From Trachythela sp. YZ-2020 (lineage: Eukaryota > Cnidaria > Anthozoa > Malacalcyonacea > Clavulariidae): 64,000 nt of DNA. The stretch spans positions 4,214,001 through 4,278,000 of the forward strand of contig JADLSH010000367.1 of NCBI GenBank assembly GCA_016169945.1. Direction: 5' to 3'. Position numbers and translations under genes: made by a program. Position 1 is the first letter of the stretch; each line of letters opens with the position of its first letter. The notes under the pieces were generated by a model, which was not told the origin of the DNA, did not search any database, and saw only the letters and a program-made list of their open reading frames with translations. This document shows positions 45,694-55,725 of the stretch, in pieces.

Positions 45694-48316
45694 ATGAAAA
45701 CTGCAGTAATGAATACTATGTTAGTATTGGCAGCAGCGGTTGCTATGTGTTGTAAGTATATAATTGTGAATTTGTACATAAGTACATAATTCAACTTGCA
45801 TAACTATATTCAAAAAACTTACATCATGATGGCCCTTTGTTCACAATAAGAGGTTTAAAACTCTAAACCAGGAACAATTGTTTTTGACTGGAAATAAGAA
45901 CCAGTTAAGAACCACTTCACCCTGATTTCTTTCTAAGCACCTGTTATATAAGAACCACTTCAGCCTGAAGTCAAAATTCACTGGTTCTTTTATGCGGGGC
46001 TTTACTGTACACTGCATGTGTCTACAAACGTCGTACACTCCATTTGAGAACAATTTCAACGCTGAATGTCCATTTTCTATTTATGTTACATCTTCAAAAC
46101 TTCCCAAAGGAAGGGGAAAGACCCAGTTGGTAAATTCGAGCTGCCACATGCAGTCGGCAGAGGCGGTGGAACAGTCGCAGAGGGCTTAGGGGGGGGGCTA
46201 TAAATCCTCCCCAGAAGTAGAGGGGTTGAGTGGCCCCAAGAAAGGGATCAGAGTGGAATAAGTTATTATGAAGGTGTCAGAATCTTTGCTGTCTGAAACG
46301 CAAATAGATAAAATGATCTGTTTTTTGGATGTCAAATATTCTCCCCTGTAGAGCGCAGGAAATGCCATTTCAGAGTCTCCAGATTTAAAAATTTTCCGGA
46401 GGGTATGTTCCCGGAACCCCCTAGAGTCTATTGAGCCTCATCCGAACCGAACCAAACCAATCTTCCGCCGCCAATGAGTTGAGCGTCAATCCCCCCATCC
46501 ACAATTTTCTGGGGACGGCCTTGTACAGTACCTTACTGATAACCGGATGCATGGCTACATATTTGAGGTAATGAACAATTATGTCGAGATCATAATTTGA
46601 CATATTTATAAAACATGGACTGTAAATTGCATAAAGTCTGGTGATATATTAATTTTAAGATTTTTGTTTGTAGATGCAACGCAAGTCGATGAAGCGGAAG
46701 GTATGTAAATCCCAGTCTATGTTGGTCGTGGAAGTAATGGTATATTTAACACTAAGAGATGTACACTTCGATTTAACAGGTGTATGAGAATTTAAGCAGT
46801 AAAAATGAATTATACAATTATATATTTACATAACAACTCTCTCTTTTGTATATTTGAACACAGATTCAGAGCATCTACTAGAGCTAACTCCCGAAGGTAA
46901 ATCATTGTTTTCAAGTGTATACCACAAAATAATACCTACACTTGATGCATCGAAGGTGCCCGAATGGATGATTCAAATGTATCTAAGTATATATTTTTTC
47001 CTTACAGGCCCTGATAAGACCCCCATGGAGAGGAACAAGAGATTCTGGCATAGAGGTTGAAATATATATTCATCTAATTATAGGTCTCTTTCAACGAGAT
47101 ATTTCCACACCACGCAAGAAGAACAACTTAAAATGAGTGTAAACAGGGCCATTCTCGTGAGTGTATTCCCAAATGCATGCATGTTATCTAAGCGTGTAAA
47201 GGAACCAAATTATGGGCTTATGTGTTTACCAAGGTTTCACCTGGCGCTTTTTGCCTAACATCACTAAGATTCGCCTTGGATATTGTTGTGATCCTTTCAC
47301 GCTTCCAATCAGGCAAGGAGAAAATTACTGACCACGGCCGCGGGAATAGAACCGGCGCCCATTGATACTTAGGTGAAATCTTTAACGATTTAAACGAAAA
47401 AAGAAATTAATTCGGTTTGAATGGGAAATATTTTGTTTAAATTTATCGGGTACAGTACAATAGGTATCAGTTGCGATGACATTAGATTAATATTAATAAA
47501 TAAGGGTTATTTTAGCTAGATTTTTCGAAATACACCAGTATACATGAAGATGAGCATGTATGAACTGTCTGATACACAATAACTTTATTAGGACCTCCTG
47601 GACATCGAGGACCTCCAGGACCGAGAGGGGGGCCTGGACATCGAGGACCACCAGGACCACAAGGACCACAAGGACCAAAAGGAGAAGCAGGATCACCAGG
47701 ACAGGAAGGACCAGCAGGTAGCAACTGCATGAGTAAAAGTGGCTAAAAGAGTTTGGAAACCTGGTGCAATAAATTCAGATCTCTATTTGTATTCAAGATC
47801 TTTACAATAATATTATTTATCTATGTTCTCGAATATGACCTTTGTAAAGTCCTTGAATATATTAATACAGTTTAAGAAAAATCTGAATTTAAATACAAAA
47901 CAACGTTGAAAGTTTTAGAAGACGTATTAAAGACCTTGTACAATAGACAGTATAATATCTGAAATTTTGCCATAAAATGTTCGCAAAGTTCCAAATATCG
48001 CTCCGTTCCAATCGCTATTTCTTAACCATAGAGAAAAATAACTTAAGTGTATGGTTGAACCAATAAGTGAAAGGGACTGTAAGTAACTAAAACAGTTCAA
48101 TAACATTGTTTTATCTCATTATTTCTAGGCCCACCAGGATCTCAAAATTTGGATTGTAGAATACTTCGTCGGCAACGGGTAGTTACTTGTCCAGGAAACT
48201 ATTATGCTTTCAGCTGCGCGACACCATGTCGCAGACTTCGTCGTCAGGGTGCGAAGAAGTGTACTTCTAAGTGCCGCGGCCAAAACAAGACTATAAAAGC
48301 ATTGTGCTGCAAGTAG
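45694..48316 (+). CDS. Secreted short collagen-like, Cys-rich basic protein (copy 2)
   Basis: Exons 45694-45751, 46674-46700, 46864-46896, 47008-47055, 47592-47717 and 48129-48316, giving 159 residues, two more than copy 1. Domain order is unchanged: signal peptide, acidic propeptide with Lys-Arg site, 16 Gly-X-Y triplets, eight-Cys basic tail. The two extra residues are in-frame triplets: EAE instead of EE in the propeptide, and an Arg directly after the sixth Cys of the tail (KCRGQNK). The acceptor before the Gly-X-Y exon has lost 12 bases of intron but keeps ATTAG. Introns differ by many non-triplet indels while coding parts do not, suggesting both genes are under constraint. Confidence 0.85.
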
Positions 48317-48470
48317 CCTCGGTTATATATCGATGATAAGCCGTGATTGACGAACACCGACCATTATATAACTAGAATAGCAAGGTGGTGCACGACGTAT
48401 GTTAACGTAAACTCTATAATGTAGTCATGTAGATTATAATTATTATTGTACGTATAATAACAGCTTTCGA

Positions 48471-48476
48471 AATAAA
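48471..48476 (+). terminator. Poly-A signal of collagen-like gene, copy 2
   Basis: AATAAA 154 bases after the stop codon, identical context to copy 1. Confidence 0.7.
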
Positions 48477-49118
48477 TTTCACTGACTGTATTTCTAAAAA
48501 CACAAGCATTGACTTTGCTCTACGCGCTGTTACAAACAAGTAGGGAGTTCTTGACCGGCAGGTTGATAACAAAATTTAAAGGAAATACTTATATAATTTA
48601 AAATATAATTATATATATATATATACAATATTTGATAGAAATTTTTACGGAGGATCTATTCTTGTTTCCATTGAAATATTATCTTCCATGAAAGACAGAA
48701 GAAATTTCAAATATACTCCCAGAAATTTAAGACGCCACGATCGTAAAATATGCACAAAGCCAAATTTGGACATTCAAATTAAATGTCAGTATAACATATT
48801 ATATAGGAATTGATTTTGTAAGTATCTAAAATCTTTCTGATTTTACGTTGTTCTGCCAAGACGTGTTGTGCAAGGATCACACTCCTCCGCTCCGATGTGC
48901 ATATTTTACCCTCGTCGCGGCGTGCTATAAAGTTCTCCTAATAGTTATTAGTTAACATTTACTCTGTCTTGGAAAGATAATACTTTATAATATTAGATCC
49001 GCCTTTACTGGGTTTTTCATGTGGCAAAATTCCAGATATCTATAGTGCGGTTAATGCTCAGTTCAGCATTATTAGGCCTACCAGAAATTTAAGGTTAATG
49101 CTCAGCATATATATTCAA

Positions 49119-49158
49119 CCTTATTGAAAATATTCAATTTCGAAGCACAAAAGACCAG
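49119..49158 (+). pseudogene. Penelope-like remnant, left part (copy 2)
   Basis: Holds the LIENIQFRSTKDQ-coding start of the remnant; the rest resumes at 52372 after the Polinton-like insertion. In copy 1 the two parts are continuous across GACCAG (16702-16707). Confidence 0.75.
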
Positions 49159-49178
49159 AGTAGGTTACTGGTAGAGTA

Positions 49179-49411
49179 CGTTTTTAGGACCGCCGCCGTT
49201 TGTTTATCTACAATTTTAGTTTATTTCTGGCTACTTTAAAAGTTTCGCATGAGGCTGTACGGAATGTTTGTTGTCGAGAAATAAATAACAGCAGAGAGTT
49301 TTGTGTTTTTGATTTTATTTAAATTACACACAACAATTTAGATGTTTCTCTTAATAAGTTTTGGCTTTATTGTTCGATAGCCATGGTTTCTTAAGCAAAG
49401 TCTCGGACCGT
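49179..49411. repeat. Internal inverted repeat of Polinton-like element, left arm
   Basis: Inverse of 51811-52043, starting ACGTTTTTAGGACCGCCGCCG and ending TCTCGGACCGT. It includes the inverse of the final codons and poly-A signal of the 113-codon frame, so one arm was probably copied from the other. Confidence 0.85.
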
Positions 49412-49431
49412 ATTAGAGCGTTTGACCGAGT

Positions 49432-49984
49432 TTAATAATCGCTTTCTGCGTCATCATCTTCCTCATCAAAATCGTAATCCTTTAAAAGTCTTTTTATAAG
49501 AAATTTCCTCTTATCAATAGCTGCTTCTAAAGCCTCTTCTGGATCAAAGTCATCGCTTTCCACAAGCGCATCCTTTGTCTTCATTATTTTTCTATGTACG
49601 GGATCTTTCTTTAGTTGTTTCATCCACAGGAGACGTTGCATATAAATATTTTCAAGTTCCTTCTGGAGTTCAGGCAGAATATTGGTGTAAGCTTTGTCGG
49701 TAGCAGATTGCTCATCAAGACCGCTGTTTATAAGGCTCTCTTTCATTTCCTCAAAAGCTGTATTACTTCTTTGCTTTGCTTCTTCTATCATTGGTATCCA
49801 AGGATCCTCAGTTTCTGACTCAGACCCATGAGTTGAAGTTGTCGAAACATCGTCTTCGGAATCCATTATCTGACTTTCTGTTTCTGACATATCTCTCTTG
49901 TTCGCGTAGTGGACAGTATTCCTTTTCGTGTCTGCGTAGATTATAACCACGGCTAAATTGTTTTCCGCAAAATTTGCAGCTCAT
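49432..49984 (-). pseudogene. C2H2 zinc finger plus acidic helical protein, frameshifted
   Basis: The frame starting at ATG 49984 encodes a CKFCGKQF...LRRHEKEYC zinc finger and then runs out. About 90 bases in, the continuation moves to another frame, whose first ATG is 49890 (MSETESQIMDSEDD). That 152-residue part has a Ser/Glu/Asp-rich start, a DPWIPMIEEA helix, a long amphipathic middle and an acidic end. I recall similar acidic proteins, with the finger fused in frame, in cnidarian genomes; so a single indel near 49893 probably split this gene. The GTG at 49950 is not a credible start. Possible nucleic-acid binding; exact function unknown. Confidence 0.6.
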
Positions 49985-50066
49985 TCCGTTACCACTAACT
50001 GTCCAGAAATGACTTTCTTTTCAGCAGCACGGCACTTTTATGAGCAGATGCTTCCTTGCGCTCATA

Positions 50067-50245
50067 GGTGAACCCCCAGGGGACCCCTACAGAACCCGAG
50101 GGAACCCCTACAGAACCCCGAGAGAACCCCTACAGAACCCCGAGAGAACCCCGAGAGAACCCTGAGAGAACCCCGAGAGAACCCCGAGAGAACCCCGAGA
50201 GAACCCCTACAGAACCCCGAGGGAACCCCCAGGGAACCGCGGGGG
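50067..50245. repeat. GAACCCC minisatellite in Polinton-like element
   Basis: Units ACAGAACCCCGAGAG and GAACCCCT, the same family as the GGGGTTCTGTAG/CTCTC arrays of the foldback-like elements. The long frame across it (50068 onward) is a repeat artefact. Confidence 0.9.
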
Positions 50246-50287
50246 GAGATTTAATGATCTTTAAAGCATGCCCACAAACCTATTGTG

Positions 50288-50405
50288 AGAGCTCCACAGA
50301 AGCTCCACAGAAGTTTTACAGAAGCTTTACAGAAGCTCCACAGAAGTTTTACAGAAGCTTCACAGAAGCTTTACAGAAACTCCACAGAAGCTCCACAGAA
50401 GCTTT
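50288..50405. repeat. 12-bp AGCTCCACAGAA minisatellite
   Basis: About ten variant units (AGCTTTACAGAA, AGCTTCACAGAA, AGTTTTACAGAA), shared with the 12-bp arrays of both foldback-like elements. Confidence 0.9.
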
Positions 50406-50459
50406 AGAGAATTTCCAGACAACTGCTACAAAATCCCACCAAACCCTTCCTCAAAGCAA

Positions 50460-50460
<1 letters not shown>

Positions 50461-50537
<77 letters not shown>
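50461..50537. repeat. (TA)n microsatellite
   Basis: Almost pure TA for 77 bases with one phase break, directly upstream of the ATPase gene. Confidence 0.98.
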
Positions 50538-50540
<3 letters not shown>

Positions 50541-50581
50541 CCGTGTTTCTATGTAAACTTGAATCATTTGCCACAGCAGTC

Positions 50582-51517
50582 ATGCAGAGACGATTTCGCC
50601 AGACCTGTCCGCTTTGCGGTCGGCCTAATTTGAAGAATATCAGTACACATCTTTTGCAAGTTCACGGCTTATCTTCCGGGAAGAGAAAACCTTATCTTAA
50701 GCAAGCCAGGGTGTCGTCATGGCAGCCCTACATCGACAAATCTCCGCATCATTATATGAACATCGACAAGTCTTCTCGTCCGTATATGAACATCGATAGG
50801 CCTACAGCAGACGAAAGGCGATCTCCTCGAATTATACAGCCAGCAAAGAAACCAAAAGCTACAACCTCATCTTTAACCACCAAACCCTATCCGGATTTCA
50901 ACCTCCGCCATAAATTCTCACTTTTGGTTGTGGGTCCGAGTCAAAGTGGAAAAACATATTTTGTTCAACAAATTTTGGAGCAAAATCGTATCGTGTACGA
51001 AGAGCAAAAAGGTATTCGCATTTTTTGGTACTACAACCAGTGGCAAGAATGTTATGACGTCTTGAAAAAGTCTTTCGGAAAAACCATCCGGTTTGAGAGA
51101 AGTGTGCCCGAACTGTCTGAGAACATGAGCGAGATTGATACGCGGTACAACAACATCATCATCCTGGACGATTTGATGGCTGAAGCGACAGACAGTCCTG
51201 TGGTATCTCGATTGTTTACCCAAGGCCGCCATCGAATATTTCCAAAGGGGAAATATAATACGGATATCAGCCGAAATGCCCAATATCTGGCTCTCTTCCG
51301 AAGTCCAAGCGATAGGAAACAAATTGGTATTGTTGGAGAACGCATGTTTGATAAGAACAGAATCCATTTTATGAACGCTTATTACAAAGAGACCGAAAAA
51401 CCGTTTGGATACTTATTGGTGGATAACAAGCCTGACACACACCAGCCGATAAGCAAGTTCTTGGAGACCTATTTGACGACTGCCATGTTTATCCCTTCAC
51501 CACCCAAACTAAAGTGA
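50582..51517 (+). CDS. P-loop packaging-type ATPase with N-terminal zinc finger
   Basis: 311 residues from the first ATG; the frame is open slightly further up but only from a GTG. Residues about 8-30 form a CPLC...H....H zinc finger. A basic linker with two MNIDK/R repeats follows. The ATPase core begins near residue 115: FSLLVVGPSQSGKT is the Walker A loop, NIIILDDLM near residue 200 is Walker B with a DD pair, and a conserved WYYNQWQ lies between. Length and motif order suit the A32/FtsK-HerA-like DNA-packaging ATPases of Polintons and relatives. Virion packaging is what the family does; whether this copy makes anything is unknown. The frame is intact. Its stop overlaps the next frame by one base group (GTGA). 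Confidence 0.6.
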   Translation: MQRRFRQTCPLCGRPNLKNISTHLLQVHGLSSGKRKPYLKQARVSSWQPYIDKSPHHYMNIDKSSRPYMNIDRPTADERRSPRIIQPAKKPKATTSSLTTKPYPDFNLRHKFSLLVVGPSQSGKTYFVQQILEQNRIVYEEQKGIRIFWYYNQWQECYDVLKKSFGKTIRFERSVPELSENMSEIDTRYNNIIILDDLMAEATDSPVVSRLFTQGRHRIFPKGKYNTDISRNAQYLALFRSPSDRKQIGIVGERMFDKNRIHFMNAYYKETEKPFGYLLVDNKPDTHQPISKFLETYLTTAMFIPSPPKLK

Positions 51518-51855
51518 CTACACCCACGCCGGTCGAAACCAAGCCTGGAAGAAAACAACCTAAACATCATCGGTGTATTACCTGGTCGGATGCAACTATC
51601 CCCGAGTGGCTAAAATACACCGACAAAGCCGATCGCGTTCGAGTCATTCCCAAAGGATATGCTATCATAGAGATGTATAAATCGTCGCGCAATAGTGTTT
51701 ATCCTAGCCGTCCGGGTGTCTACAGCAACGGCGAACATTATTGGCCTGTCAAAATAAGGCACCAATCTACCGGCCATATAAAATGGTTGAATCTGCACGA
51801 AGACGAGTCTACGGTCCGAGACTTTGCTAAAGAAACCATGGCTATCGAACAATAA
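51514..51855 (+). CDS. Unknown 113-codon frame, end duplicated in both inverted arms
   Basis: Begins at GTG overlapping the ATPase stop; no ATG occurs before codon 54, so it may be a frameshifted C-terminal part of the ATPase gene, a spliced exon or a non-AUG product. Sequence features: basic start (GRKQPKHHR), ITWSDATIPEW, RVIPKGYAIIEMY, then HIKWLNLHEDES and a final KETMAIEQ. An AATAAA (51851-51856) overlaps its stop codon. The last codons also appear, inverted, at about 49370-49411 and in the foldback-like elements (NLHEDESKETMAIEQ). No family recognised. Confidence 0.45.
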   Translation: MTTPTPVETKPGRKQPKHHRCITWSDATIPEWLKYTDKADRVRVIPKGYAIIEMYKSSRNSVYPSRPGVYSNGEHYWPVKIRHQSTGHIKWLNLHEDESTVRDFAKETMAIEQ

Positions 51856-52043
51856 AGCCAAAACTTATTAAGAGAAACATCTAAATTGTTGTGTGTAATT
51901 TAAATAAAATCAAAAACACAAAACTCTCTGCTGTTATTTATTTCTCGACAACAAACATTCCGTACAGCCTCATGCGAAACTTTTAAAGTAGCCAGAAATA
52001 AACTAAAATTGTAGATAAACAAACGGCGGCGGTCCAAAAAACG
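51811..52043. repeat. Internal inverted repeat of Polinton-like element, right arm
   Basis: Counterpart of 49179-49411. Outside it (52044-52361) lies sequence unique to the right side, with direct repeats of GCGACAAATGTTATGCGAC and of AATTCATGACGTCA (about 52210-52300). Confidence 0.85.
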
Positions 52044-52377
52044 TCAAGAAAAGTCATTAGCACCGTAGTAAGCTTTAATAAATGAATCGCAGAGTGAACT
52101 GAACATAATCTTCTACATTGTACAAATTATGTTGATGCGCATGCGTATGACGTCATTACTACGTCCCACAAGCATTGAGAGCAACTTTAGTGAATTTAAT
52201 ATTCATGTCGCGCGACAAATGTTATGCGACAAATGTTATGCGACAATTCATGACGTCATGTGGCGCGACAAATGTTATGCGATAATTCATGACGTCACCC
52301 TCCTATGACATCATCACTCTAAACATTTCCTGAATACTAGTTCCGATCCTATATGGGGGGGGTAACCTACTAACCAG

Positions 52378-53340
52378 TTTCAGGAATCTTTGGCAAATGA
52401 TTTAAAGAATATTAATTCGTCTCACGATGTTTTCGTTTTCGCAGATAAAACTAGAAATATTTACGAAACACCGCTCGACACATAGATATACAACGAGCTT
52501 ATGCATGACAACATTACAAAAACATATAAACACGGATCAGAGGGCATAGATAAGATTGACAATGACCTAAAACGCATTTCGAGCAAACTAGAAATTGGCG
52601 ACAGAATTGAGCAAAGCTTTCATTTCACTAAAAGATCATAAAGACAATTTCGAAAACAATCCAAAATGTAGTTTAATTAATCCGGCTATGATAGTGAATC
52701 CGGAAAAATCAGTAAAACAATTCTTGATAAAATCAATTCTAATTTAAGAGAAACTTTAAAAGTAAACCAATGGAGAAGCACGCAAAAAGTAATCGAATGG
52801 TTTGATAACATAAAAGAAAAAAGCAGTTGTTGACATTGTCAAGTCCATAATCACAGGCACAATGCACGCATAATTAGGAAAAACCAGCCACAGACACTTG
52901 GCAATGACGCAAACAGATGAGAACAAATGCCCACTTCAGAAACAATGCGCGACCAAGGACATAGACACATAGCACAAGGCAACTGCATGTTACCACAAGC
53001 AACATACACGAACAACACTAAACACTACATTGGCATGACTGCACGCACATTTAAAGAGCGATACCGTATCATACTCAAATGACACCGAACTTTCGAAATA
53101 TATTTGGAAATTGAAAGAAAACAAACAAGATTTCACCATAACGTGGTCAATCATAAAGCAAGCAGTTTCGCATACGGAAGGATAAAAAAGATGCAATTTA
53201 TGTTTGGAAGAAAAACTATGTATCATGAAAGAAGACAAACGATTTTTACTGAACAAAAGATCGGAAATAATTTCAACATGCAGACACAAAAGCAGATTTC
53301 AAATAAACAACCTACAGAAATAAAGAATGCATGGAATGTT
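52378..53340 (+). pseudogene. Penelope-like remnant, right part (copy 2)
   Basis: Continues from QFQESLANDLKN to the GIY-YIG part (KHYIGMTARTFKERYR near 53025) and the CNLCLEEK region, with the same stops as copy 1. A 4-base deletion (CAGACACAAAAGC) distinguishes it. Confidence 0.8.
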
Positions 53341-53454
53341 TGAACGCCCACACGCCCACGTTTCGACCAAAACTATTTAAGCATGGAAAATCTTTTCGAA
53401 ATCCCTCGCCACTTGATGATCGCTTATTGCGTGAAACAGGCTGTAGTGGATACC

Positions 53455-53468
53455 TTGAGGTAAGCGAA

Positions 53469-53508
<40 letters not shown>

Positions 53509-53590
53509 GTGTAGGTTTAGGTCTATGAAACGCAAAGAGTGCTCGACAACATATAGTTAGAGCAAATTATAGATTTTCGCTTACCTCAAA
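53455..53590. repeat. Inverted repeat around TA microsatellite, copy 2
   Basis: Same arms as 17788-17912 (CTTGAGGTAAGCGAAAAC / ATTTTCGCTTACCTCAA) but a longer TA run. Confidence 0.6.
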
Positions 53591-53807
53591 ACTTGTCTGC
53601 AACAGGCAGATGACAAGTATCGAAAGAAATGACCGCTTATATGCTTCCTGCCGGATCGTGGGGGTGCATGTATGTGGGAGACAATGTGTGCATTCATGCC
53701 GGCTTTGTTTGCGTTGTTTACGCGAAATTTGTTACGATGACGACACCGTGAAATTATTTCAGCTCTTTTGTTGAGTAAACAATTCTTGTTTTTTTCTTTC
53801 AAAATAC

Positions 53808-54733
53808 AGCTGTTGCCGCCCTTCATCACTTGTTAACATCGACTGGATTTTTTCCGTGGCGCTAGCAGTACTGTCCGTACAAGTTTTACCATAACTTGTT
53901 GTTTGTAAGGATGCCGTGACAACATCTAAATATCTTTTGAAGTTCAGTTCAGCAAGCACAGGTGCACTGGTTGCAACGGCACCTAGAAGGAAGAAACATT
54001 TGCTGATCGTAGCATGCTATAGTAGCTATATGCATATTCAAGTTACTCATACTTTGTAAGGTACTTCCCACCTACTACTTTTATTAATAAATTGTTTTGG
54101 ATACCAAGGGCAAGAGACCCAATGGCATGGCGAGCTATGGAGGTCATTTCAAGGATTCATAAATCATTATAATTTATATAATTACTCGTAAAAATCATAA
54201 ATGATTTTATCGACGTTACAGAGGTTTAAATTATTTCCTTTGTTTTGTTTTAGACACTTTGTGAGAATGGAAATAAACAGGTCTCGCTGGAAGTTGATTG
54301 ATGCCACGCCAGTGAGTTTGAACTATATAGGGTCAGAGCCTGGACAAATCTTCTGATTTGATGGTGAAAATAACGATCTATGAGACTATGTAATATGACT
54401 GGCTGATAGATTCTTAGACCATTTATAAATCTACCAAGACTTTAGTAGGTAGTAGCAAAACATAAATGGATAAAAAGGTGATCTTAGAGAATGTCAATCG
54501 TCGTATATATATCTTAGCGTATAATAATGCCAACTGATATCTGCATACCTGCAACAAGATGAGGAAATTTTAATCGAAACCATGCAGATAAAGACCCTGG
54601 ATACGATCCACCAAAACAAATCCATTTACTGTCAGTCAACTTAAACTTAACGTTCATTGCTTGTACGAACGCTGCTAAATCTGCCAGTGCTTGCTCACTG
54701 TTGAGAAACTGCAAATTTTTCACACTCATATCT
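53808..54733 (-). pseudogene. Serine peptidase S28 fragment (two exons), copy 2
   Basis: Exons 54549-54733 and 53808-53982, the same lengths (185 and 175) and splice sites as copy 1. GGSYPG nucleophile elbow and AGAVATSAPVL follow-on are kept. One residue differs in the second exon (STAS instead of SIAS). Again no further S28 exons are found on either side, so each unit carries only this internal fragment. Confidence 0.8.
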
Positions 54734-55555
54734 CTAAAATTACCATAAAACGCGGAATAAGACAAACATATACTGACAACAAATAGTCAAATAAGTTTAA
54801 TTATATGCATTACATAAACAATCTCGGTTTTGAGTGGTTTCTGGCCTACAAATAAATCTTGATAATTGTAATTATGACGTCACACCTGCAAATAATAGTT
54901 TTCTGCATGTAGATATGATGTCATATCATTCTACAGAAAATATTCACCACGCCATTAAAAACTTAGCAAATATGGCGAGGTTTGCCTCGCTAACAGACAG
55001 CCGGGCTGGCCCTGTTAGCCAGGCTGAAACGTTAACAAGCCAAAATTGGCAGGAAAAACATATTTACGAGTTAAGAGTGTAAGGTTTGTCAAGAAAGTCA
55101 AATTCATGCTTTGTTGGACAAATATTCGATGTTGAACTACTTAAGCAACAAGAACAACTTAAGAAATACAATGCTATCCAGAAAAATATCCATTCGTATC
55201 AATATCGTTGTGTAAACGAGGTATTTCTGCTAGCCCGGTTACCCGGGCTGGAGACTTTACATGGATAATTTCAGCCCGGGTGACCGGGCACTCCGTTTGA
55301 CTTCAATTTCCATATTCTAATTATGTTTAATATATAGATTACGTCTCCATCGATATTCAATAACTGAATATAACCTCTCTTAATCTTTACGTATCGAACG
55401 AAGGTTCGTGAAAATTGTAACGTTCTCCAGAATACGCATGGTTCGCCTTCTCGCAACTTGCAGTTTTTTCGTTGCCGCGTTGGGGGTGAAATTGCGCTCG
55501 ATATAACCCCTCGCTCGAATAGCTTGTTACGCGATGTTAAGTTTCATTAGGACTG

Positions 55556-55725
55556 AACTGGACTGAACTGGACTGAACTGGACTGAACTGGACTGAACTG
55601 GACTGAACTGGACTGAACTGGACTGAACTGGACTGAACTGGACTGAACTGGACTGAACTGGACTGAACTGGACTGAACTGGACTGAACTGGACTGGACCG
55701 GACCGGACTGGACTGGACTGGACAT
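55556..55725. repeat. 10-bp minisatellite TGGACTGAAC, expanded in copy 2
   Basis: About 14 copies of a 10-bp unit followed by GGACC/GGACT 5-bp units. Copy 1 has only one 10-bp unit and a few 5-bp units (19913-19951). The minus-strand frame with PVQSS repeats is an artefact of the period. Confidence 0.95.

Larger units (their letters stand above)
49159..52371. mobile_element. Polinton/Maverick-like non-autonomous element, 3.2 kb
   Basis: Termini AGTAGGTTAC and GTAACCTACT; flanks GACCAG (49153-49158) and AACCAG (52372-52377), a 6-bp duplication with one mismatch, against a single GACCAG in copy 1. A 6-bp duplication with AG-starting inverted ends is what Polintons show. Inside, a 233-bp inverted repeat (49179-49411 and 51811-52043) is displaced on the right by 320 bp carrying ATGTTATGCGACAA repeats. 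It encodes an acidic protein (minus strand), a P-loop ATPase and a 113-codon frame (plus strand), plus minisatellites. No polymerase B, integrase, protease or capsid frame is seen. Polinton assignment is an inference from ends, target size and ATPase type. Confidence 0.65.

Noticed and set aside
50068..50538. 156-codon Pro/Thr/Glu-rich frame before the ATPase
   Set aside because: Composed of two minisatellites and a TA repeat; no conserved domain and different in the foldback-like elements.
50918..51367. 149- and 97-codon minus-strand frames
   Set aside because: Antisense to the intact ATPase frame; no motifs of their own.
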